From Leptothrix cholodnii SP-6 (lineage in GTDB: Bacteria > Pseudomonadota > Gammaproteobacteria > Burkholderiales > Burkholderiaceae_C), in contig NC_010524.1 of NCBI RefSeq assembly GCF_000019785.1, forward strand, positions 3,522,001 to 3,586,000: DNA of 64,000 nt, in the 5' to 3' direction. Made by a program: the position numbers and the translations under genes. How positions within the stretch are numbered: the stretch's first letter is position 1; each line of letters starts with the position of its first letter. The notes beneath the pieces were generated by a model, which saw only the letters and a list, made by a program, of their open reading frames with translations, ran no database searches and was not told the origin of the DNA. Shown piece after piece: positions 1 through 7,753 of this stretch.

Positions 1-1
1 C

Positions 2-1882
2 ATCTTCATCAGCTACCGCAGCGCCGACGGCAAGAAGGACGCGGCGCGGCTGGCCGAGGACCTGCGCGACATCTTCGGTGCGCCGCAGGTGTTCTTCGAC
101 AAGCACGACCTGCAGGGCGGCAGCTCCTGGCGCGAGCAGATCGGGCAGGCGCTGGGCCAGCAGCCGGTGGTGCTGCTGATCATCAGCGAGCAGTTCTTCG
201 GCGCCCGGAACGAGCAGGGCCTGCGCATCGATCAGCCCGACGACCCGGTGCGCATGGAGGTGATCGACTCGATGCGGGTCGGCGCGCGCCTGCTGCCGCT
301 GCTGTGCGAAGGCGTGCGCATGCCGTCGAGCGCCAGCCTGCCGGTCGAGCTGCGCAGCGTGCCGGAGGCGCATGCGCTGAAGCTGCGCACCGAAGACTGG
401 CGCGCCGACCTGCTCAAGCTGGCCGACCGGCTGGTGGCGCTGGGCATCGCGCCGCTCGATGACGACTGGCGCGAGCAGTTCACCGCACCACCGGGCACGG
501 CCCGGCGCGGGCGGCTGCGCCAGTCGCTGGGGGTCGCGGCGGTGCTGCTGGCGCTGGGCGGCGGCGGGGCCTACTGGTTTCACACCGAGCAGCTGCAGCG
601 CGAGGCCGCGGCCGTCGAAGCGCGCCGCCTGCGCGCGCTGCAGCACGTCAGCGACGGCCTGGCGGCCGATCACGGCAAGGACGTCAACCTCGAGCTGGCA
701 CGCCGCAAGTACCTGGCCGCGATCGAGGAACTGCCCGACTACGGCCCGGCGCACTACTACCTGGCGCAGGTCTACGCCACCCAGACGCTGCGCGCCGATG
801 CGCTCGGCCACTACCGCACCGCACTGGCGCACCCGAACGGCCTCGACCGCGCCCAGCTGGCCGATGCGCGCAGCCGGCTGGCCGCACTGGAGAGCAGCGC
901 CGCCGAGCCCGAGGCGGTGGGTGCGCCGCCGATCGTCGGTTCGGCCGCGCCGACGCGCCCGTCCACCGGCCAGGTGCAGCCCGCCCCGGTGCCCAGGCCG
1001 GCCCCGATGCCGGCGCCCGTGGTGCGGCCGCCGCCGGCGGTGGTCGCCGCCGCACCGGACGCGTCGGACAAGGCCTTGCTGGACGCCCCGGTGGCCGGTG
1101 CCGCACCACCGCCGCGGGCGACCTCGCTGCCGCGCCTGCCGATGACCGATCCGCAGCCCACCCAGGCCGTCGACCTGGTGCACCGGGTGGCGCCACTGCC
1201 CGATCGTCAGCGCCAGGCCCAGGCCCAGGCGGCCGCGCTGTTTGCGGACGATCCGGCCGAACGCCTGGCCGCCGCCACCACGCTGGGGGTCGAGCAGAAC
1301 CTGGCCGCCGACGTGCTGCCGCTGGCGCTGGCGCGTGCGCTCGCGGCGGCGCAGCGCCAGGCCGACAAGGACGGCGACCGCGCCGGCCTGATCGCCACCT
1401 GGCGGCTGGTCGGCCAGGCCAGCCCGCTGAGCCTGCAGGCCGAACGGGCCGCCATCGAGGCGCTGTTCCAGGCCACCGGCCCGCTCGACACGATGATCAA
1501 GCTGCAAGGCGGCGTGATCGGCGCGATGGAAAAGCTCCGTGCTGCCGGCGACCTGCGGCCGCGGGTCTACATCCAGATCGCCAGCAACGCGCAGCGGGCC
1601 TTCGCCACCCGGCTGGCGAGCCGGCTCGAGCGCGCCGGCTACGACGTGCCGGGCATCGAGAACATCGGCGCCAAGGCGCCCCGGCAGACCGACCTGCGCG
1701 CCCAGGGCGCCAGCAATCCGGGCCTGGCGCGCTGGATGCGCAAGGTGATCACCGAAACCACCGGCGCGCCGGTGGCGCTGCGGGTGCTGCAGCGTGCGCA
1801 GCCGGCGATCGACACCTACGAGATCTGGCTCGGCCAGGACCTGTGCGTCGCCGCCGACGCACAGCCGAGCGACTGCCGTTGA
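2..1882 (+). CDS. TIR-domain membrane protein, 5'-truncated by window edge
   Basis: The reading frame is open from base 2, so the start codon lies upstream; about 626 residues are visible. The first ~130 residues have TIR features: the opening strand IFISYRSADG, then VFFDKHDL, VVLLIISEQFF and a VRMEVID segment whose Glu (fragment residue 86) aligns with the catalytic Glu of NAD-cleaving TIR domains. A single membrane span follows near fragment residues 175-197. Next come a TPR-like stretch (ALGHYRTALAHPNG), a long Pro/Ala-rich linker and a C-terminal module starting near RVYIQIASNAQ. Bacterial TIR domains act as NAD hydrolases or signal-generating enzymes in immunity, or as adaptors. It is first in a seven-gene co-directional cluster, 80 nt upstream of the next gene. 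The TIR call is strong; NADase activity is inferred. Confidence 0.85.
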   Translation: MFISYRSADGKKDAARLAEDLRDIFGAPQVFFDKHDLQGGSSWREQIGQALGQQPVVLLIISEQFFGARNEQGLRIDQPDDPVRMEVIDSMRVGARLLPLLCEGVRMPSSASLPVELRSVPEAHALKLRTEDWRADLLKLADRLVALGIAPLDDDWREQFTAPPGTARRGRLRQSLGVAAVLLALGGGGAYWFHTEQLQREAAAVEARRLRALQHVSDGLAADHGKDVNLELARRKYLAAIEELPDYGPAHYYLAQVYATQTLRADALGHYRTALAHPNGLDRAQLADARSRLAALESSAAEPEAVGAPPIVGSAAPTRPSTGQVQPAPVPRPAPMPAPVVRPPPAVVAAAPDASDKALLDAPVAGAAPPPRATSLPRLPMTDPQPTQAVDLVHRVAPLPDRQRQAQAQAAALFADDPAERLAAATTLGVEQNLAADVLPLALARALAAAQRQADKDGDRAGLIATWRLVGQASPLSLQAERAAIEALFQATGPLDTMIKLQGGVIGAMEKLRAAGDLRPRVYIQIASNAQRAFATRLASRLERAGYDVPGIENIGAKAPRQTDLRAQGASNPGLARWMRKVITETTGAPVALRVLQRAQPAIDTYEIWLGQDLCVAADAQPSDCR

Positions 1883-1962
1883 CCCCCGCCGCGCGCCCTG
1901 CCCCGCCCGCCTGCGAACCCGTCCGACCCGCCACGCCGCCCCGTCCGGCAGAAAGCACCGCC

Positions 1963-3987
1963 ATGCGCCCGCACGCCTTCATCGCCATGCCCTTCGGCAC
2001 CAAGCCGGGGCCGGACGGCACGCCGATCGACTTCAACCGCATCTATGCCGAGCTGATCCAGCCGGCGCTGAAGCTGGCCGACTGCGCGTGTTTCCGGGCC
2101 GACCAGGAACTGCGCGCCGGCGACATCCGCGCCGACATGTTCCAGGAGCTGCTGGTGGCCGACCTGGTGATCGCCGACCTGACGATCGACAACCCCAACG
2201 TCTGGTACGAACTGGGCGTGCGGCATGCGCTGCGCGCGCGTGGCGTGGTGCTGATCCAGGGACCGCGCAACGCCAATCCGTTCGACATCTACACCGACCG
2301 CAAGCTGGTCTACGCGCTGCGCGCCGACGGCACGCTCGACCCGGCGCTGCTCGACGCCAACCGCCGCTCGCTGGCCGAGATGGTCAAGGCCACGCTCGAC
2401 ACGCCGACGCGGCGCAAGGTCAGCCCGGTCTACAGCCTGCTGCCGCACCTGGAGCAGCCGCAGTGGCAGAAACTGATGCTCAGCGAGGCCAACGAGTTCA
2501 GCGAGGCGCACGCCGCCTGGGCCCGGCTGATGGAGAACGCCCGCCAGAAGCACCGCCCCGGCGACATCCTGCTGCTGGCCGGCGAAACCCCCACCCGCGC
2601 GTTGCGCACCGAGGCGCTGCGCACGGCCGGCAACGCGCTGCTCAAGCTGCGCCACCACGACTTCGCGCTCGAGCAGTTCGAGGCCGCGCTGGCGGTCGAG
2701 CCCGACGACCTGCCCAGCCGCGAGAAGAAGGCGATCTGCCTGGGCCTGCTGGGCCGGGTCGAGGAAACCCAGACCTGGGTCGACATGCTGACCCAGTCCC
2801 AGCCCGACAGCCCCGAGGTCTGGGCGCTGGCCGGGCGGGTGGCGCGCGAGCTGTGGATCCGCCGCTGGCACCCGGCACCACCGACCGCCGAGCAGGACGA
2901 GACCGCCGCGCCCTCGGCCGGCCCGCCCCCCGACAGCACCGCGCTGCGCGCCGCGGCGGCCGAGGAGGACGCCAGCCTGGAGCGCGCGATCGAGCCCTAC
3001 CTGACCGCCTTCGTGGCCGATGCGCGGCATTTCTATTCGGGCATCTGCGCGCTCAACCTGATGCTGCTGCGCCAGCACCTGGGCGGCACGGTCGATGCCG
3101 ATGCGCTGCAGTGCCTGATCGGCGGCGTGCGCTGGGCCTGCCGCAGCGCGATCCAGAGCCGCGGCAAGACCGACGCATCCGACTACCGGCTGATGGCCAG
3201 CCGGGCGGAGCTGGCGCTGCTGCTCGAACCGCTGGCGGAGGTGCGCCGGCACTTCAAGGCCGCGCTCGCCACCGCCGGGCGCGACTGGTTCGCGCTCGAC
3301 AGCACCCGCCAGATGCTGCTGCTGCTGCGCGACCTGGGTTTCCGCCCCGAAGAGACCGCCGCCGCGCTGAACCTGCTCGACAAGGAACAGGCGCTGCTGC
3401 GCGCGCCGGTGCGGCCGCGCCAGGTGTTCCTGTTCTCGGGCCACATGATGGACGCGCCGGACCGCGCCAGCCCGCGCTTCCCGCCGCAGATGGAGGCGGC
3501 CGCGGCCGAGCGCATCGCCAAGGCGCTCGACAGCCAGGACGCCGGCCCGCAGGATCTGGCGCTGTGCCAGGCCGCAGCCGGCGGCGACCTGATGTTCCTG
3601 GAGGCCTGCGTCGCCCGCGGCATGCACATCCAGATCCTGCTGCCGTTCGACGAGGCCAGCTTCGTCGAGAACTCGGTCAGCCAGAGCGCTGCGCCGCTCA
3701 CCGGCGACGACTGGCCGATGCGCTATTACGCGGTGCAGTCCAGGCTGCGCACGCCGCCGCGCGTGATGCCGCACGAGCTCGGCCCGCTGCCCCGTGGCGC
3801 CGACCCCTACGAACGCTGCAACCTGTGGCTGCTCGACACGGCGCTGTCGTGGGGTGTCAAGAAACTGCGTTTCATCACGCTCTGGAACGGCGGCGGCGGC
3901 GACGGCCCCGGCGGCACCGCGCACATGCTGCGCGAGGTCAAGCGCCGCACCGGCCGCGTGACCTGGATCGACACGCGCAAGTTGTGA
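1963..3987 (+). CDS. Sensor-like protein: deoxyribosyltransferase-like N-terminus, TPR-like middle, SLOG-like C-terminus
   Basis: Predicted 674 aa. The start ATG is chosen because HAFIAMPFG follows at once, the usual opening of this family; the frame runs upstream but overlaps the previous gene. Residues 1-110 resemble nucleoside 2-deoxyribosyltransferase-like domains (FRADQELRAGDIRADMF, VIADLTIDNPNVWYELGVRHALR). The middle is helical and TPR-like. From about residue 485 an alpha/beta domain (VFLFSGHMMDAP, LALCQAAAGGDLMFLEA, LLPFDEASF) resembles SLOG/LOG-type nucleotide-binding domains. From memory, this architecture matches proteins called tetratricopeptide or TRAFs-binding (TPR-S), predicted to sense signals in CHAT-containing conflict systems. 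The neighbouring CHAT gene at 9359 and TIR gene upstream fit that. The ligand is unknown. Confidence 0.7.
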   Translation: MRPHAFIAMPFGTKPGPDGTPIDFNRIYAELIQPALKLADCACFRADQELRAGDIRADMFQELLVADLVIADLTIDNPNVWYELGVRHALRARGVVLIQGPRNANPFDIYTDRKLVYALRADGTLDPALLDANRRSLAEMVKATLDTPTRRKVSPVYSLLPHLEQPQWQKLMLSEANEFSEAHAAWARLMENARQKHRPGDILLLAGETPTRALRTEALRTAGNALLKLRHHDFALEQFEAALAVEPDDLPSREKKAICLGLLGRVEETQTWVDMLTQSQPDSPEVWALAGRVARELWIRRWHPAPPTAEQDETAAPSAGPPPDSTALRAAAAEEDASLERAIEPYLTAFVADARHFYSGICALNLMLLRQHLGGTVDADALQCLIGGVRWACRSAIQSRGKTDASDYRLMASRAELALLLEPLAEVRRHFKAALATAGRDWFALDSTRQMLLLLRDLGFRPEETAAALNLLDKEQALLRAPVRPRQVFLFSGHMMDAPDRASPRFPPQMEAAAAERIAKALDSQDAGPQDLALCQAAAGGDLMFLEACVARGMHIQILLPFDEASFVENSVSQSAAPLTGDDWPMRYYAVQSRLRTPPRVMPHELGPLPRGADPYERCNLWLLDTALSWGVKKLRFITLWNGGGGDGPGGTAHMLREVKRRTGRVTWIDTRKL

Positions 3988-4059
3988 GCCCCCCGCTTCG
4001 TGTTCTTTCACTTTGCGCTGCGTCATGCCATGATGAATTCGAGCTTCGAGTAACCGACC

Positions 4060-5088
4060 ATGACGCTGCACGAAGAGTCGATCCCCTTCACCGCCGGCGA
4101 CGGCCTGGCGCTCAACCTGAAGCGGGTGCGCAGCCGCAGCAGACCCCCCTCGCGCGGCCCGGTGCTGCTGGTGCATGGCGCCGGGGTGCGTGCCGACATC
4201 TTCCGCCCGCCGCTGCCGGTCACCTTCGTCGACGCGCTGGTGGCCGCCGGCCACGACGTCTGGCTCGAGAACTGGCGTGCCAGCATCGAGGTGCCGCGCA
4301 ACGAGTGGACGCTCGACCAGGCCGCCCGGCACGACCACCCGGCGGCCGTGCAGAAGGTGCTCGACATCACCGGCGCGCGCAGCATCAAGGCGGTGATCCA
4401 CTGCCAGGGCTCGACCAGCTTCACGATGTCGGCGGTGGCCGGACTGCTGCCGCAGGTCGACACCATCGTCTCGAACGCGGTGTCGCTGCACCCGATCGTC
4501 AAGACGATCTCGCACCTCAAGTCACGCCTGGCGGTGCCGCTGGTGGGCCTGATGACGCCCTACCTCGACCCGCAATGGGGCGAGCACCCGACCGGCCCGG
4601 TGCCGCGCCTGCTCAACGCCCTGGTGCAGCTGACGCACCACGAGTGCGACAACGGCGTCTGCAAGTTCTCGAGCTTCACCTACGGCACCGGCTTCCCGGT
4701 GCTGTGGCGCCACGAGAACCTCGACGCCGCCACGCACGACTGGATCCGCCGCGAGTTCGGGCCGGTGCCGCTGAGCTTCTTCCGCCAGATGGCGCGCTGC
4801 CTCGATGCCGGCCACCTGGTGGCGGCGCAGACGCTGCCCGGTCTTCCGGCCGACTTTGCCGTCGCCGCACCGCGCACCACGGCGCGGTTCGCGTTCGTGG
4901 CCGGGGCGCTGAACAACTGCTTCCACTGGCGCTCGCAGCAGGCCAGCTTCGACTGGTTCGAGGGCCATCGCCCGGGCCGGCAGAGCCTGCACGTGATCGA
5001 GGGCTACGGCCATCTCGACATCTTCCTGGGCCAGCAGGCGGCGCGCGACACCTACCCGGTGCTGCTCGCGGCGCTTGAAAAGAACTGA
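4060..5088 (+). CDS. Alpha/beta hydrolase with predicted Cys nucleophile, of the type found with GMC oxidoreductases
   Basis: 342 aa. The oxyanion-hole segment VLLVHGAGV (residues 35-43) and the end motif GYGHLDIFLG with a likely catalytic His fit an alpha/beta hydrolase. The nucleophile elbow reads VIHCQGST, placing Cys115 where most family members have Ser, as in PHA synthases and dienelactone hydrolases. I recall the same HCxGS elbow in the hydrolase domain of long fusion proteins that also carry a cholesterol-oxidase-like GMC domain; here the domains are separate genes in one operon (GMC at 7754). There is no signal peptide, so it is probably cytosolic. The substrate is unknown; an acyl or lactone/sterol-like ester is a guess. 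Confidence 0.75.
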   Translation: MTLHEESIPFTAGDGLALNLKRVRSRSRPPSRGPVLLVHGAGVRADIFRPPLPVTFVDALVAAGHDVWLENWRASIEVPRNEWTLDQAARHDHPAAVQKVLDITGARSIKAVIHCQGSTSFTMSAVAGLLPQVDTIVSNAVSLHPIVKTISHLKSRLAVPLVGLMTPYLDPQWGEHPTGPVPRLLNALVQLTHHECDNGVCKFSSFTYGTGFPVLWRHENLDAATHDWIRREFGPVPLSFFRQMARCLDAGHLVAAQTLPGLPADFAVAAPRTTARFAFVAGALNNCFHWRSQQASFDWFEGHRPGRQSLHVIEGYGHLDIFLGQQAARDTYPVLLAALEKN

Positions 5089-5108
5089 CGATCACCAAGG
5101 ATCCACCG

Positions 5109-5741
5109 ATGGCAACCAGCCCCCCTTCAAACGCCTCCGGCGTGACCTTCCGCGAAACCATGGCGGGCCCGTTCAAGCTCGGCCTGGTCGATCCCAAGGC
5201 CGTGCCCGACGGCGCGCCCGAACTGGCGATGCACGCGGTGGTCGAGATCGACGACATCGAGGCCTTCCGCGCCGACCCGCAGCACAAGGCCCGGCTGAGC
5301 GGCACCATCGACTACCCGCCGCTGGGCACCGGCCTGGTCGCGCCCAGCGGGGTGTTCGGCCTGTTCAGCCCGAGCCACGACCCGAAGCTGGCGTACATGG
5401 TCTACGAACTGGCCTTCGAACACGCCGGCAAGCCGCATTACCTGGCCGGCAAGAAGCACGTGCTGGTGGGCGCACCCTGGAAGCTCTGGGGCGAAACCAC
5501 CACGCTCTACACCACCCTGCACGAAGGCCGCGACACCAGCGGCCGGGTGATCGGCGCGGGCACGCTGAGCCTGGGCGTGGGCGCACTGCTGCGCCTGCTG
5601 ACCACCGTCGGCGGCACGCCCACGGCACCGGCGCGCAGCCTGTGGCAGCGCATCGGCGCGATCGCGAGCTTCTTCACCTTCTTCAGCGGCGAGCTGGTGC
5701 GCACCTACGTGCTGCAGCGTGGGCGCGGGGGGCGTTCATGA
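5109..5741 (+). CDS. Protein resembling the middle domain of GMC-oxidoreductase/hydrolase fusions
   Basis: 210 aa, 20 nt after the hydrolase gene; its stop overlaps the next start (ATGA). It opens with TFRETMAGPFKLG and contains ELAMHAVVEIDDIEAF, GTIDYPPLGTG, a MVYELAFEHAGKPHYLAGKK strand and WGETTTLYTTLHEG. This order of motifs is what I remember from the segment between the GMC and hydrolase parts of large bacterial fusion proteins. No catalytic residues are evident; the beta-rich pattern suggests a ligand-binding fold. A short hydrophobic stretch near the C-terminus (IGAIASFFTFFSG) may be a membrane-associated helix. Function unknown; linkage to the GMC enzyme and hydrolase is the best clue. 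Confidence 0.6.
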   Translation: MATSPPSNASGVTFRETMAGPFKLGLVDPKAVPDGAPELAMHAVVEIDDIEAFRADPQHKARLSGTIDYPPLGTGLVAPSGVFGLFSPSHDPKLAYMVYELAFEHAGKPHYLAGKKHVLVGAPWKLWGETTTLYTTLHEGRDTSGRVIGAGTLSLGVGALLRLLTTVGGTPTAPARSLWQRIGAIASFFTFFSGELVRTYVLQRGRGGRS

Positions 5742-7723
5742 GCGGACAGCAGCGGCCCGCCGCGTCGCCTCTGCCCCCGCTGTCCGCACCGTCGGGCAGC
5801 CGCATCGAACACGTCACCCAGGAAAGACCGGTCAACTGGCTGAACCCGCTGCAGCTGCTGCAGTCGGGCCTGCTGGCGGCGCTGGCCGGGGTGGTCGGCA
5901 GCTTTGCCGACAGCCGTGCGCTGCAGGCCGCACGCGGCGCCAACGGCGCATCGGCCGCGGCCGACGCCCGCGAAACGGCCGCACGCGAGCGCCTGCGCAA
6001 CGCCGACAGCGTCTGGATCGACTACATCGCCGACACCGGCGACGGCTGGGACGCCACCTACACGGTGGCCCACACGCTGGCGCGCGACGCGATCGAGATC
6101 GACGGCCGGCGGCTGCCGCGTGCCGACCTGCTGCTGATGGGCGGCGACCAGGTCTACCCCACGCCCGCCGGCAGCGCCTACCGCACGCGCCTGGTCGACC
6201 CGTTCGGCAGCGCCCTGCCCGGCCGGCCTGCGGGCGCCGACCCGCAGCTCGACCCCGCCGCGCCGCTGCTGCTGGCCACCCCCGGCAACCACGACTGGTA
6301 CGACGGCCTGCGCGGCTTCAACAACCTGTTCTGCAGCGGCCAGAACCTGGGCGGCTGGCAGAGCTTCCAGCGCGGCAGCTATTTCGCGGTGCAGCTGCCG
6401 CACGGCTGGTGGCTGTGGGGCCTGGACCTGCAGCTCGAATCCGAGCTCGACGGCCCGCAGCGCGACTACTTCACCGCCCAGGCGACAAAACTCGACGCCG
6501 GCGCCCGCGTGCTGCTGCTGGTGCCCGAGCCGAGCTGGATCGACGAGGGCAGCTTCCGCGCCAGCACCCAGAACGACAGCGACAAGCTGCGCACGATCGA
6601 GGTGCAGCGCGCGCGCACCCGCGGCTGGAAGGAGATCGAGTCGATGGTCGCCACCCGGGGGGGGCGGGTGGCCGCCACGCTGGCCGGCGATCTGCACCAT
6701 TACGCACGTTACGCCCCGGCGGCCGGGCCGACCGACGCGCCCGCTGCGGCAGCGCCGCTGGCCGCGCCGCAGCGCATCACCTGCGGCGGCGGCGGTGCTT
6801 TCATGCTCGGCACCCACCACCTGCCCGGTGAACTGCAGATGGGCCGGCGCGGCCAGCCCGCCGTGCAGCGCCTGGCCGCCACCTATCCCGCCATCGGCGA
6901 GTCGAGATCGCTGCGCAACCGGGCCTGGCAACTGCCGTTCACCAACCCGACGTTCGGGCTGACGCTGGGTTTCATCTACCTGCTCTACGCCTGGCTGCTG
7001 CAGAGCGCCAGCCTGCAGCCCGGCGCGCTGGCCATGGGCAGCAGCCTGTTCGCGCAGCTGGCGCAGACGCCGTGGTCGTTCGCGAACGGCAGCGGCCTCA
7101 CGGCCATCGTCGGCGGCTTGTGGCTGGCCAGCCCGGCGGCGCTGCTGTGGGCCTTGCTGATCGTGCTGGGTGCGGCGGCCTTCACCGGCAGCAGCACCGG
7201 CGGCAAGCCGGCGTTGCCCGGCTGGATCGGCGGGGCGCTGCACGGCCTGCTGCACCTCAAGCTGGCCGGTTGCCTGATCTGGGCGCTGGCGCGGCTGGAC
7301 CTGTTCGGCTGGGCCGGTGCCAGCGCCTGCAGCCAGGGCTGCGGCGGCGCGGCGCTGCCGTCGCTGCTGCTGAGCCTGCAGGTGGGGCTGGGCGGCTGGC
7401 TGATCGGCTGCCTGCTGTTCGGCCTGTGGCTGGTGGCGTGCGACGCCTGGGCCGGCTGGCACGAGCAGGAGGTGTTCTCGGCCCAGTCGCTCGGCAGCCA
7501 CCGCTGCTTTTTGCGCATGCGGGTCAGCCGCGACGGGCTCGAGATCCACCCGATCGGCATCGCCGCGGCGGCCCGGCGCTGGCGGCCCGGCCGCGGCGTG
7601 ACGGTGCTGCAGAAAATCCGCGACACCCTGCGCCTGCGGGTCGAGGCCGGCGCCGGCTCGCGTTTCGAGCCCGAGACCCCGATCACCCCGGTGGCCATCG
7701 AGCCCTGCATCACGGTGCGCTGA
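5738..7723 (+). CDS. Membrane-anchored calcineurin-like metallophosphoesterase
   Basis: 661 aa from the ATG overlapping the previous stop; a longer in-frame reading upstream would overlap the 210-aa gene and is rejected. The N-terminal half carries the metallophosphoesterase signature: ADTGD (98-102), GGDQ (135-138), PGNHDWYDG (182-190) and GDLHHY (317-322), all expected metal ligands. A hydrophobic segment lies near residues 38-56, and the C-terminal half has about four membrane spans followed by a soluble tail. Such enzymes hydrolyse phosphomono- or diesters of nucleotides, lipids or proteins; the substrate is not deducible. In this operon it could degrade or make a signal nucleotide or lipid for the neighbouring sensor and CHAT proteins (inference). 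Confidence 0.8.
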   Translation: MSGQQRPAASPLPPLSAPSGSRIEHVTQERPVNWLNPLQLLQSGLLAALAGVVGSFADSRALQAARGANGASAAADARETAARERLRNADSVWIDYIADTGDGWDATYTVAHTLARDAIEIDGRRLPRADLLLMGGDQVYPTPAGSAYRTRLVDPFGSALPGRPAGADPQLDPAAPLLLATPGNHDWYDGLRGFNNLFCSGQNLGGWQSFQRGSYFAVQLPHGWWLWGLDLQLESELDGPQRDYFTAQATKLDAGARVLLLVPEPSWIDEGSFRASTQNDSDKLRTIEVQRARTRGWKEIESMVATRGGRVAATLAGDLHHYARYAPAAGPTDAPAAAAPLAAPQRITCGGGGAFMLGTHHLPGELQMGRRGQPAVQRLAATYPAIGESRSLRNRAWQLPFTNPTFGLTLGFIYLLYAWLLQSASLQPGALAMGSSLFAQLAQTPWSFANGSGLTAIVGGLWLASPAALLWALLIVLGAAAFTGSSTGGKPALPGWIGGALHGLLHLKLAGCLIWALARLDLFGWAGASACSQGCGGAALPSLLLSLQVGLGGWLIGCLLFGLWLVACDAWAGWHEQEVFSAQSLGSHRCFLRMRVSRDGLEIHPIGIAAAARRWRPGRGVTVLQKIRDTLRLRVEAGAGSRFEPETPITPVAIEPCITVR

Positions 7724-7753
7724 AGCGCCGCATCCAACCGAACGAAGAACCCC

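Noticed and set aside
1816..4515. 899-residue minus-strand open frame opposite the sensor gene
   Set aside because: Antisense shadow of a gene with recognisable domains; no motifs of its own.
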